Below, piece after piece: positions 1 through 7,170 of a stretch of DNA of 30,874 bases (its first letter is position 1; every line of letters begins with the position of its first letter). The DNA comes from a virus. Location: IMG/VR virus record IMGVR_UViG_3300006641_000106, positions 1-30,874 of that record; one strand, 5' to 3'. Both the position numbers and the translations under genes were made by a program. The notes under the pieces were generated by a model. That model was not told the DNA's origin. It ran no database searches and saw only the letters and a program-made list of their open reading frames with translations.

Positions 1-418
1 TCGAGAACATTATATGGAGGTATTTCTCATCTTCGATAGTTCCCTCGAAATAAAACATCAGCTCAATCTCTGGTTCTTGGGCCTGTAATGTATTCTCTCT
101 GAATTTTGGACTAGTTCTAGTGTGCCCTATTTTATAATAACCAGAGCCGTTCCTCATTACATATATGTTGGTTGCGGAGGTTTTGCGGTCTGGTTTGATG
201 GATGTTTTGGTGCTGTCTCTAAGCATCAGGAGCTTATCGTTCATCTCGTCAATGGATTCATCGGAGTCAAAATCGACCAAATAATCATCAAGCATTCCCC
301 TCAAAAAAAGGACTTCACTAATAGAGGGCAAAATTCCGTTTAGAAATGGTCTGGTCTTACCGCCAAGCGTTCTAAACAAGATGATGTCTCCGACAAGAAA
401 TGAACTGGTTGTTTCCAT
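1..418 (-). CDS. GIY-YIG (MUG113/T5orf172-like) endonuclease-domain protein, 3' end cut by window edge
   Basis: Seen: reading the minus strand from ATG at 418 gives 139 open codons running off the left edge. The C-terminal third reads IYVMRNGSGYYKIGHT (residues 85-100), then R107 in FRENTLQ, then E131 near YLHIMF. This is the order of the GIY, YIG, Arg and Glu elements in the MUG113/T5orf172 branch of GIY-YIG nucleases. Residues 1-80 form an unassigned N-terminal region. GGGAG lies about 9 bases before the ATG. The same frame stays open upstream to a stop near 549, with a TTG preceded by GGGAGA near 530, so a longer form cannot be excluded; the Arg-rich upstream text looks less coding-like. 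Known: such proteins are frequent in phages, as homing-type or defence/regulatory nucleases. The gene is AT-richer than the virion genes to its right, which fits recent acquisition. The end of the protein is not visible, so whether it is intact is unknown. Confidence 0.78.
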   Translation of the reverse strand, partial: METTSSFLVGDIILFRTLGGKTRPFLNGILPSISEVLFLRGMLDDYLVDFDSDESIDEMNDKLLMLRDSTKTSIKPDRKTSATNIYVMRNGSGYYKIGHTRTSPKFRENTLQAQEPEIELMFYFEGTIEDEKYLHIMFS

Positions 419-697
419 AAGCGTAAATACTCCCACCCCTTCTCTGGCAAGACCCCTCCTCTCCCCGTAACCAAATACGGTGAGCAAGAGAGGCGACCTC
501 CGTAACTTGTTTATCCTCGCAAACGGACTTGCGCCCCACAACGAGTCTCCCGTGTTAGGCTGCTACGGGAAGCACTGAAATCTCACTGTCTGCATGTCGA
601 GCATTCCTGCCTTACGGCGGGGCCACTTACTGTTTCACAACGGGAGCAGCCTTTGCGGGTAGCCTCTTTTGCTGAGTAGGCTAAGGATCACGGCATG

Positions 698-736
698 AAA
701 AAGCCCCGCATCCGGGTGGCATGGAGGCGGGGCTTT
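698..736 (-). terminator. Hairpin terminator with T-run on the minus strand
   Basis: Perfect 10-bp stem, 700-709 (aaagccccgc) with 727-736 (gcggggcttt), and a 17-base loop. Read on the minus strand the stem is followed by TTTTT, so it fits a Rho-independent terminator for leftward transcription. On the plus strand the trailing sequence is only TTTC, so rightward termination is weaker. It could stop antisense read-through from terL or isolate the virion operon that starts at 846. Confidence 0.65.
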
Positions 737-809
737 CTACTTCGGGATTGCCGGATTGCTCCGGTGCCACCCAAAGCAAGCTCTTTCAAGCTGCCCCAAC
801 ATTAACAAC

Positions 810-837
810 TTGCCCTCACCCGCGCAAGTGATATTCT
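810..837 (+). promoter_or_regulatory. Promoter-like site before the first virion gene, start codon 8 bases after -10
   Basis: TTGCCC at 810-815, a 16-base spacer, then TATTCT at 832-837. The ATG at 846 begins 9 bases after the last -10 base, so a transcript from here would be leaderless or nearly so. Its geometry matches the sites before 6110 (minus) and 6209 (plus), which supports all three. Confidence 0.5.
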
Positions 838-845
838 CCGAAATT

Positions 846-1568
846 ATGGCTAGCAGCACAATTTACCTTTGCAGGAAGAATGGCAGATTCTTCAAATACG
901 ACGCCGTTGAAGCTGTGTCCCTCACAGGGGCCATCCAGACCTTCTCTGGCGTCACCGGGGATGACACGACGAACGTAATCACCATTTCGGGCGCAACGCT
1001 GTCAGACGGCCTCCAAATCACGTTTACGCAGAAAACAGGCTCCAATATCGTCGCCAACCGGACCTACTTCGCCCGAGACTGCTCAGGGGCTACCTGCAAA
1101 CTGGAAGAATACGTTGGTGCTGGCGTCTTCACCCTCGGAACCGCCCTCACGGACGGTAACGTGACCGTCCAGAGCGACGAGTTGAAGGTCTGGTCTAGCG
1201 AATACCGGGACATCTTCACAGCCAGCACGCCAATCCAGACCGATCTTGCGGAGGCGGACGCATCTGGAAATTGGTATGGAGGTCAGGAAGTCACATCCCC
1301 CGTCGCCGCCCTGCCAACCGGGCTTAAGAACTACGATAGCGTGGTCAACACCCCCGGAGTTCAGGCAGAGGCGACGATATGGCGTCTCACAGCAGACGCC
1401 TTTACCGCCAACGTGTCGGACGAAATCAATCATTACCCCCTCCGTCAGACCTTCCTTGCCCGCACCCATTGGAAGTTCGACATGGGAGCCAGCGTGGAAC
1501 CTCGTTACCTCTATGCCGAGTGGCAGACTGGGGACGCTGTGGCACCTAATCCGCCCAACACGATCTAA
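846..1568 (+). CDS. Unknown phage protein, probably virion-associated
   Basis: Predicted product is 240 residues from ATG 846 (MASSTIYLCRKN...). The frame is open further upstream to 756, but the upstream residues are Pro/Cys-rich and would read through the promoter-like site at 810-837, so 846 is preferred. No Shine-Dalgarno is visible. The sequence is rich in Thr, Ser, Ala and Val with many short beta-like segments (VITISGATLSDGLQITFTQ) and lacks signal or membrane segments, as in decoration, tail or adhesin-type proteins. The stop overlaps the next start (TAATG at 1566-1570), so the two are translationally coupled. I do not recognise the family. The virion assignment is inferred from position and composition only. 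Confidence 0.6.
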   Translation: MASSTIYLCRKNGRFFKYDAVEAVSLTGAIQTFSGVTGDDTTNVITISGATLSDGLQITFTQKTGSNIVANRTYFARDCSGATCKLEEYVGAGVFTLGTALTDGNVTVQSDELKVWSSEYRDIFTASTPIQTDLAEADASGNWYGGQEVTSPVAALPTGLKNYDSVVNTPGVQAEATIWRLTADAFTANVSDEINHYPLRQTFLARTHWKFDMGASVEPRYLYAEWQTGDAVAPNPPNTI

Positions 1569-2404
1569 TGGCCTCCAATTTTCAGCTTCTTCCGACACCA
1601 AACCCGGACGAGTTCATGTTCTCGGTCACGGTGCCTGACCAGAAGATCAACCCGGAACTGTTTCTTTCGCCCGAGAAGCCCCTGTTAAAGGCTGGGGAGA
1701 CACGCTACCGGGAGTTCCTTTGGGCTGTTAATGCCGAGAGGGCTAACGAAAAATGGGGCGACTACATCTACGTTTCGTGCTCCAAAGCCGGTGCTGGCGG
1801 TATGGCCTTCCTGTTCGGCAAGCCTAAGACTGAGAACTCCAAAGACGGCCTCGGAACCAAAAACAAGCCATTCAAGGTGTTTTCCGACACGCAGAACTAC
1901 ACTTGGCCTGCGGTTCTCTACGACCTCTACGCCATCAAGACGAACGCCTTCCCGCTGGCAATCAATAATGGTTCCTCGATTGTCACCACACCTCGAATCC
2001 TGCCCCGCTATAAGTTCGTCCCGGAGGTAAACTACAACTCGCCCATCATTGTCCGGCAGTTCCTTTCGCCTACGCCGTGGAGTGAGGCTGATTTGACCCA
2101 TGAGCAGCCGGTGCCTACTGATGTCAACGGCTCCTACATCGGTGTCAGCATGGACTTCATCCGCTGTTTGCATCCCACGGTTGTCTTTCCAGAGCAGCAA
2201 TACACGGCGGAGATTATCGTTGGAGTTGGCGTCCAAAACCCTCCTCCGGGGCGCAATCCGAACAAAACCGTCATCCCGGCTACCAATTTCCTCGACTGGG
2301 AGAACTTCATCCTCCGCGACACGCAGCAGTATGTGAACGGCATGTGGCTTCGTGAACAGGTCGAGATTTTCCCGCCTCCGCAGCCAGAAGAAACCATCCA
2401 ATGA
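1568..2404 (+). CDS. Unknown phage protein, probably virion-associated
   Basis: Predicted product is 278 residues, starting inside the stop codon of the preceding gene and ending in an ATGA overlap with the next (2401-2404). The sequence looks like a soluble beta-rich protein with many Pro, Asn and aromatic residues (for example PRYKFVPEVNYNSPIIVRQF), without catalytic motifs, signal peptide or membrane segment. The C-terminus is Pro-rich (IFPPPQPEETIQ). No Shine-Dalgarno is visible. Tight coupling with 846-1568 and 2401-2841 suggests the three products are made together, as expected for a virion sub-assembly. The family is not recognised. Confidence 0.6.
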   Translation: MASNFQLLPTPNPDEFMFSVTVPDQKINPELFLSPEKPLLKAGETRYREFLWAVNAERANEKWGDYIYVSCSKAGAGGMAFLFGKPKTENSKDGLGTKNKPFKVFSDTQNYTWPAVLYDLYAIKTNAFPLAINNGSSIVTTPRILPRYKFVPEVNYNSPIIVRQFLSPTPWSEADLTHEQPVPTDVNGSYIGVSMDFIRCLHPTVVFPEQQYTAEIIVGVGVQNPPPGRNPNKTVIPATNFLDWENFILRDTQQYVNGMWLREQVEIFPPPQPEETIQ

Positions 2405-2841
2405 TTACGACGGCCAATGGCACCTATGGAACTGAGGCCAGCCCGTATCAGTCCTCTCCGAAGGAATACGGGGTAGGAGGCATTCTGGCGAACCGGCAGC
2501 GAGGATCAGATCAAGTCACCATCCGGCAGACCGCCAAGCCTGCTGTGAGGTTCGACAACTCGTTTGATGCCACCCCGAGCTTGCAGATCACGCCGATTGG
2601 AGTTGGCACTTACATGACATTTACATTTGGAGGAGCTAGCTACACGGCGCAGGTGAGCGGGATCAGCCAGACGAATCCGGTGACACCAACAACCGTTCCT
2701 GCGAGCACGACGGCACCTACGACTGTTGCTCCGACCACGGTTCCACCGACCACCTCGCCGCCTACGACACCGCCGCCAACGACAAGCCCTCCCACCACGG
2801 TGCCTCCTACTACGGTTCCGCCAACCACGCCGCCTCCGTAA
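2401..2841 (+). CDS. Small protein with C-terminal Thr/Pro mucin-like tail
   Basis: Predicted product is 146 residues. Residues 1-93 look like a small folded domain (VGTYMTFTFGGASYTAQVSG near 68-87). Residues 95-146 are almost entirely Thr, Pro, Val, Ser and Ala in TTxPP-type repeats. Starts through an ATGA overlap with the previous gene, and its stop (2839-2841) abuts the next ATG at 2842 with no spacer. Known: Thr/Pro-rich segments act as extended linkers or stalks and are typical acceptors for O-glycosylation. Inferred: a virion surface protein whose tail could be modified by the enzyme encoded immediately downstream. No membrane anchor is present. Confidence 0.65.
   Translation: MITTANGTYGTEASPYQSSPKEYGVGGILANRQRGSDQVTIRQTAKPAVRFDNSFDATPSLQITPIGVGTYMTFTFGGASYTAQVSGISQTNPVTPTTVPASTTAPTTVAPTTVPPTTSPPTTPPPTTSPPTTVPPTTVPPTTPPP
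2680..2838 (+). repeat. In-frame degenerate Thr-Thr-x-Pro-Pro coding repeat
   Basis: Imperfect repeats of about 15 bases (acc acg gtt cct cct type) encode residues 94-146 of the preceding protein. Codons for the same residues vary from unit to unit, so the amino-acid pattern rather than the DNA appears to be maintained. Confidence 0.7.
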
Positions 2842-4305
2842 ATGGAATTGAGCATCGTTTTAGCTTCGAGGAACGAGACATCCATGCTGTGCGTCACGGT
2901 TCTTTCAGCCGTCGAGGCAATCAAGGAAGCAGGCGTCCAAGGAGAGATTGTAGTGGTGGAAAACTCAGACGACGACGTGCATCTGGCGGCAATGGATTGT
3001 TTGGCAGGCCAGATCAAGGAAGGCATGGTTCGAGTTGTTCGCCTGCAAAATCCCTCGATTGCCAAGGCTATTCATCTGGCCCACGAAGAGGCGAGGGGTA
3101 AGTTCATTTTCTACACCGATGCCCACACCTTGATTGGACACGGGACCATTCCAGCCCTGATGGCATTTCACCAAGAGCATCAAGGCGAGCCAATCGGATT
3201 CGTTCACGCCCCTATTCAATGGGCGCACCGCTCATCAGCCACAAAGAGAACGCACCTCAATGTATCCAGAACACCTCTCGGTGAATGGGCCGGATCAACT
3301 CCAATCGAAAAGCCATCCCTGATTCCGTGGAAGGGTATGCCATACATGATTCGCAAATCAGTTTGGAGCGACATTCGAGGCTTGGGATGCTGTGCAGAAC
3401 ACAATCTTGGATGGGGCGTGCTGCCATACCTCGGCATGAAAACATGGATGCTCGGCTATGAAAACTGGGCGATTCCAGACGGTGTGGTTTACCACTTTGG
3501 TGAGTGGCCTGAGAGGGTTAAGCCCCATGCTCAATACCGAACTTACACATCATCGGGAGAAAAGCCGGGGCTGGCAAGAGCGGTGGCCCTTTACGTTTTT
3601 GGAGGAGAGGAGGCTTTACGGAAACATTTCAGCACAGACCGGTTGGAACGATTCTTCAAAACGCCAGATGAAGCCTTGGAAAAAGCGCGTAAAGTTGGCG
3701 AAGGCGAGCGCCGATGGCTGGCCTCAAAGCAAGTCAGGACGTTTAACAGCCTGTATGAATCACCCCCTTGGAATATGACACCAGAACTCATCTCGCCCCG
3801 ATACCGAGAACTCAATCAAGAGCTTCATCGCAATCCAACCATTCCATTTGGCTACAAGGGCTGGGAGCAAGCCGACTTGGCCGAAAAGCTGTATCGGCAA
3901 TACGATTGCGCCTCTGCCTTGGATTATGGGGCTGGCAAGCAGACCCTCTCGAAGGAGATGCGTAATCGCGGAATTGCCGTAGCCGACTACGATCCATCCA
4001 TCCCCGAGATTTCCATCATGCCTCAACCGGCAGACCTTGTGGTTTGCTCCGATGTTCTTGAGCATGTGGAACCCGAATACTTCATCCGCGTGATGAATCA
4101 TTTAAGGGCGCTGACTGGGAAATGCCTGCTGGTCCGCGTCTGCTTGGTTCCATGCGCCTCTAAAACGCTACCTGATGGAAGCGACCCGCACCGCATCGTG
4201 AAGGACCAAGAGTGGTGGCTAACTTCGCTGGAGAAGGGCTTTGATGTGAAGCAAATCCATGAGTCATCGGATAAATACCTCACGGTCAGTTTGGTTCCCA
4301 ACTAA
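2842..4305 (+). CDS. Family 2-type glycosyltransferase fused to a SAM-dependent methyltransferase
   Basis: Predicted product is 487 residues. The N-terminal half has the GT-A opening MELSIVLASRNE, the acidic NSDDD at 41-45 and a DxH-type YTDAH motif at 91-95, followed by an acceptor region with WGMKxW-like segments, as in family 2 glycosyltransferases. The C-terminal part (about 350-487) is a class I methyltransferase: ALDYGAGK near 359-366 is motif I and SDVLEHV near 403-409 is the post-motif typical of ubiE/type 11 enzymes. The two domains would transfer a sugar and methylate a small molecule, sugar or protein. It starts directly after the stop of the Thr/Pro-rich protein, so that protein is the obvious candidate substrate (inference). 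It ends in a stop-codon overlap with the convergent terL gene. Acceptor and sugar donor are unknown. Confidence 0.82.
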   Translation: MELSIVLASRNETSMLCVTVLSAVEAIKEAGVQGEIVVVENSDDDVHLAAMDCLAGQIKEGMVRVVRLQNPSIAKAIHLAHEEARGKFIFYTDAHTLIGHGTIPALMAFHQEHQGEPIGFVHAPIQWAHRSSATKRTHLNVSRTPLGEWAGSTPIEKPSLIPWKGMPYMIRKSVWSDIRGLGCCAEHNLGWGVLPYLGMKTWMLGYENWAIPDGVVYHFGEWPERVKPHAQYRTYTSSGEKPGLARAVALYVFGGEEALRKHFSTDRLERFFKTPDEALEKARKVGEGERRWLASKQVRTFNSLYESPPWNMTPELISPRYRELNQELHRNPTIPFGYKGWEQADLAEKLYRQYDCASALDYGAGKQTLSKEMRNRGIAVADYDPSIPEISIMPQPADLVVCSDVLEHVEPEYFIRVMNHLRALTGKCLLVRVCLVPCASKTLPDGSDPHRIVKDQEWWLTSLEKGFDVKQIHESSDKYLTVSLVPN

Positions 4306-6110
4306 GCCGCAAACAACTCCGCTAGTCCCATGAACCGTTTCTTCAATGGATTTGTCCTTGTCTGGCTGTAATTCCCCGGCTTGTCAATGCTGCTTAGGCC
4401 GTGGCGTTCGCGGCAAAGATCAACGAGGATAAATGCTGAGTCGGCAACGTCGGGCGAGCGGCCAATGCGCTTCTTCATGTCTACCTTGGACTCCACCTTG
4501 ATGCGAGAGCCTCCGTCTTGCGCCTTACTATCCTTGTAGCGCCGGGAAGTCATGTCCTCAGCCATTTCCTTTGTGATATTGCGGAGCTGATCGCAGCGAA
4601 TGAGTTCTTTGCCGACACTCCAAATCTCGCTAACTTTTGAAGCAAAGCGAACGCTGGATTTCTCACGGTCAGCGGCAGACACGGGCCTGTCGGAAGCCTT
4701 GCCACCAAAATCCACGCGAAGGAAGCGATTGCTCCACTTCGACCAGATGGCATCTGAGAAGGTCTTGCCACCACCAGCAGTTGCATCAACAGACAAATTC
4801 TCAATCGTCACACCCTCCCTCTGGCAAATCTCCTTTAGCTTCTCAACCATCTGAGTCGTGCGGTCCACGTCCTTGCGCGTCACGTCCTCATCAAGCTCGA
4901 TGTGCTTGTCGAAACGAAGGCGTTTCTTGCCGTCAACGCAGATGCCGATAGTTCCGATGGTAAGAACCGACTTGTCACCTCCAACTGTATGCGAGATGTC
5001 AAACCCGGCCACCTTGGTAGGCACTCCTTGCCAGACGCAATCAGCGGGCACTTTCAGGATTTCTCCCGGCGAGTAGATCGTCTCGTCATCGCCGTCGAGA
5101 AGGAATGCTCCTAGCACACCGCGCCAGTAAGCACGACTTGTCATACCGAGACGTTCGCGCTTCTCCTTTAGCATCTCCCGAGTCATCAGGAACGGATAGA
5201 TCGTTCGCCCATAGATGATGTTTGGAGACGTTTCGATATTCACGCGGCGGACGAATGCACCCTCCCCCTCCCATTCTTCCCATTCGGGATCGTATTTCTC
5301 CCATCCGCCCTCCTTCGGTTTGCACATCTCCCCAAAGTTGTCGAATGGCGAGTTCGCATTGGCGAGCGCGATAAGCTGGTGATTCGGGTTTTGGGTAAGG
5401 TTTTCCTCGAAGGCATTCTTGATAGCAGGTCCAAGCTCCGCCGCCTCATCCATGATGACGATGATTTTCCCGTTCGGACCGTGTTTTTGGCCTCGAATGG
5501 CGCGACTGGATTCAGCTTCCTTGGATTTCTCGCAGGCGAACAGACGGATGCCAAACTTGTCGAGCGTTTGACCCGTCTTGGGATCAACGGTCTTGATGGC
5601 ATGGGCGGAGGAAACCAGTTTACCGGGAGGTGCCGCGATCATCCCGCTGTAAAACTTGGTAATGCTACCCCAAATACGGCCATCGGCGTCCTTCAGGGTG
5701 GTCGTGTTCACCAGAACCACGTTGGCGAACGGGTTAGCCAGCCACCAAATGAGGGCGTAAACCGCGAAGAACTCGGTTTTTCCACCCGAACCGCCCGACG
5801 TGACGGCGTATCGCTTATGCTTGAAGGCGTCCTTGGCGTATTGGATGGCCCACGGATGCCAGATGAACGGGGTGGGCGAATCCTTGTAATTCCACACCAA
5901 ATCCACAGCGTTCATAAAGTGACGCCATGCTGGAAGCCCCTTCTCGTTTCGAGAGCCGTCCCGGTGCCTAAGCGAGCCAGAGCGAATCTGCATCAAGGCC
6001 ATCTCCACTTGAAGCTGGTTCTTGGCGTTGATCTTTTCTCGGAAGCCCCAAGTGTTCAGCGGTCCTTTGGAGAACTGAATCACATTGGATTTGGGAGGCG
6101 CTTTGGTCAT
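4302..6110 (-). CDS. terL: Terminase large subunit (packaging ATPase-nuclease)
   Basis: Predicted product is 602 residues, of usual TerL length. The ATPase half has Walker A SGGSGGKT (105-112), Walker B IIVIMDE (216-222) and a coupling-type segment ALANANS (248-254). The C-terminal RNase H-like nuclease shows acidic residues expected for metal binding: D371 and D379 in GFDISHTVGGDK, D442 in LSVDAT, and D554/D557 in SPDVADS. It drives DNA translocation into the prohead and cuts the concatemer. It is transcribed opposite to virion genes on both sides: its stop (4302-4304) overlaps the convergent glycosyltransferase stop, and its start is 98 bases from the divergent gene at 6209. A promoter-like site lies at 6117-6144. 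No small terminase subunit is recognisable beside it. Confidence 0.93.
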   Translation of the reverse strand: MTKAPPKSNVIQFSKGPLNTWGFREKINAKNQLQVEMALMQIRSGSLRHRDGSRNEKGLPAWRHFMNAVDLVWNYKDSPTPFIWHPWAIQYAKDAFKHKRYAVTSGGSGGKTEFFAVYALIWWLANPFANVVLVNTTTLKDADGRIWGSITKFYSGMIAAPPGKLVSSAHAIKTVDPKTGQTLDKFGIRLFACEKSKEAESSRAIRGQKHGPNGKIIVIMDEAAELGPAIKNAFEENLTQNPNHQLIALANANSPFDNFGEMCKPKEGGWEKYDPEWEEWEGEGAFVRRVNIETSPNIIYGRTIYPFLMTREMLKEKRERLGMTSRAYWRGVLGAFLLDGDDETIYSPGEILKVPADCVWQGVPTKVAGFDISHTVGGDKSVLTIGTIGICVDGKKRLRFDKHIELDEDVTRKDVDRTTQMVEKLKEICQREGVTIENLSVDATAGGGKTFSDAIWSKWSNRFLRVDFGGKASDRPVSAADREKSSVRFASKVSEIWSVGKELIRCDQLRNITKEMAEDMTSRRYKDSKAQDGGSRIKVESKVDMKKRIGRSPDVADSAFILVDLCRERHGLSSIDKPGNYSQTRTNPLKKRFMGLAELFAA

Positions 6111-6116
6111 TTAGGG

Positions 6117-6144
6117 ATGGTATGTGCGAATTACCGTAAGGCAA
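6117..6144 (-). promoter_or_regulatory. Promoter-like site before terL
   Basis: On the minus strand: TTGCCT (6144-6139), a 16-base spacer, TACCAT (6122-6117), then 6 bases to the ATG at 6110. The spacing matches the sites at 810-837 and 6173-6200. The first element overlaps an intergenic octamer (CCGTAAGG on plus, 6134-6141) that recurs elsewhere in the window. Confidence 0.45.
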
Positions 6145-6172
6145 CATCTGTATTGAATGCCAAAATTCCCGA

Positions 6173-6200
6173 TTGCCCTCTCATTTCTAGGCGTTATCAT
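6173..6200 (+). promoter_or_regulatory. Promoter-like site before the main virion operon
   Basis: TTGCCC at 6173-6178, a 16-base spacer, TATCAT at 6195-6200, and 8 bases to the ATG at 6209. The first element is followed by TC, giving TTGCCCTC, as in the site at 810-837. No Shine-Dalgarno lies between it and the start codon, so the transcript would be leaderless or nearly so. Confidence 0.5.
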
Positions 6201-6208
6201 CACGCCAA

Positions 6209-7168
6209 ATGAGCACAGGACTCACCGTAGCGGACGCCCGTGCCGCGCTCTACATGCAAGTTGACCCGTCTGACCCGACGACGGGGCTGTTTTTGCCGTA
6301 TTTGAACCAAGCGTGTGAGCGCATTATCAATTCCGGGAACTGGAAAAACTCTTATGGAAGAGTCGATTTTCAAGCTCCGACAGGATACATCACGCTGCCT
6401 CGTCGTTGGGAGTCTATTATCGGCGTCACCCGCGTCAATTACCCGACAGGTGTTTACCCCCGGATGATTGAGTTTATGACCTCGGGTCCGGGATATTTTG
6501 ATGATACTGACATTGACCTCAAGACGATCATCGACCAGTCGGACGTATGCACTCAAGAGGTTCAAGAAAACGCTGGCCTGATTCGCCTGACCATCTCAAA
6601 TGCAGAGGATGCTGGCCTGATTTGCCGCATTTACGGCTATGACGAAGATGGTGAAGAGCTTTTTGACAGCGATGGACTGGCTGGGAAGGGCATCACCCTC
6701 GCCAATCCGACCGTGACCGGAACGGACGAAATCTTCATCACGCAGATCGTCAAGCCCCGCACCAAAGGCACCGTCACGATTTCCTCGGTGACTAACGGCA
6801 CCCCGACTGTCCTTTCGGTTTACGAGCCGAGCGAAACGAATCCCATTTACCGCCGCTACAAGACGGGCACGATGGTTGCCCGTGAGGATGGCAAACCGTG
6901 GCTCCGTTGCATCTGCAAGCGTCGTTTCGTTCCCGCTGTGGCCGAAACCGACCTCATCTGGCCTGACAACATCGGCGCTTTAAAGCACGCCTTGATTGCC
7001 GTCCGTTTGGAGGACCAAGGGGCCTACGAGGAAGCTCAGGCTGACCAACGCTGGGCTAAGTGCTACGAAATCCTCAATCAAGGGCTGAAGCAGAACCGTG
7101 GAGCCATCCGCCCGACGATGCCATTTCACTTCCCACAATCAGCCGGTTCAACCCTTCAGACTCATTAA
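6209..7168 (+). CDS. Virion protein, possibly head-tail connector / tail-tube A-like
   Basis: Predicted product is 319 residues. The N-terminus is helical with a pattern common in neck and adaptor proteins (LTVADARAALYMQVD, then FLPYLNQACERIINSGNW). The middle is beta-rich, and the C-terminus returns to a helical region (GALKHALIAVRLEDQGAYEEAQADQRWAKCYEILNQ, given here as residues about 253-288). This helix-beta-helix layout recalls P22 gp4 and tail-tubular protein A families of podovirus-like phages, but I cannot show homology. It is first in the long plus-strand virion operon, preceded by a promoter-like site. No Shine-Dalgarno is visible. The next gene starts 2 bases after the stop. Confidence 0.55.
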   Translation: MSTGLTVADARAALYMQVDPSDPTTGLFLPYLNQACERIINSGNWKNSYGRVDFQAPTGYITLPRRWESIIGVTRVNYPTGVYPRMIEFMTSGPGYFDDTDIDLKTIIDQSDVCTQEVQENAGLIRLTISNAEDAGLICRIYGYDEDGEELFDSDGLAGKGITLANPTVTGTDEIFITQIVKPRTKGTVTISSVTNGTPTVLSVYEPSETNPIYRRYKTGTMVAREDGKPWLRCICKRRFVPAVAETDLIWPDNIGALKHALIAVRLEDQGAYEEAQADQRWAKCYEILNQGLKQNRGAIRPTMPFHFPQSAGSTLQTH

Positions 7169-7170
7169 CT

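Larger units (their letters stand above)
419..845. other. Non-coding region between the GIY-YIG-like gene and the first virion gene
   Basis: No convincing gene was found here. The region contains a hairpin at 660-683 (arms tagcct/aggcta), a terminator-like stem at 698-736, a copy of the intergenic octamer CCTTACGG at 610-617, and a promoter-like site at 810-837. I looked for tRNA and cobalamin-riboswitch consensus elements and did not find a match that folds. A structured RNA here is possible but unassigned. Confidence 0.5.

Noticed and set aside
122-343. 73-codon plus-strand frame at the left edge
   Set aside because: It is antisense to the GIY-YIG-like gene, whose motifs are clear on the minus strand.
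545-700. Possible cobalamin riboswitch (GGGAA..., GCGGGGCCACTTACTGT on plus)
   Set aside because: Boxes are in the wrong order and spacing, and there is no downstream transport or biosynthesis gene.
1083-2401. Long minus-strand frames (1083-1601 and 1685-2401)
   Set aside because: Antisense shadows of tightly coupled plus-strand genes; Arg/Val-rich composition without motifs.
2680-2838. Short tandem units resembling a CRISPR or satellite array
   Set aside because: The units are degenerate at codon third positions and encode a Thr/Pro repeat in frame; there are no spacers or palindromic repeats.
5379-6212. 277-codon plus-strand frame across terL
   Set aside because: Shadow of terL, which has Walker and nuclease motifs on the minus strand. 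The shadow has no recognisable domain.
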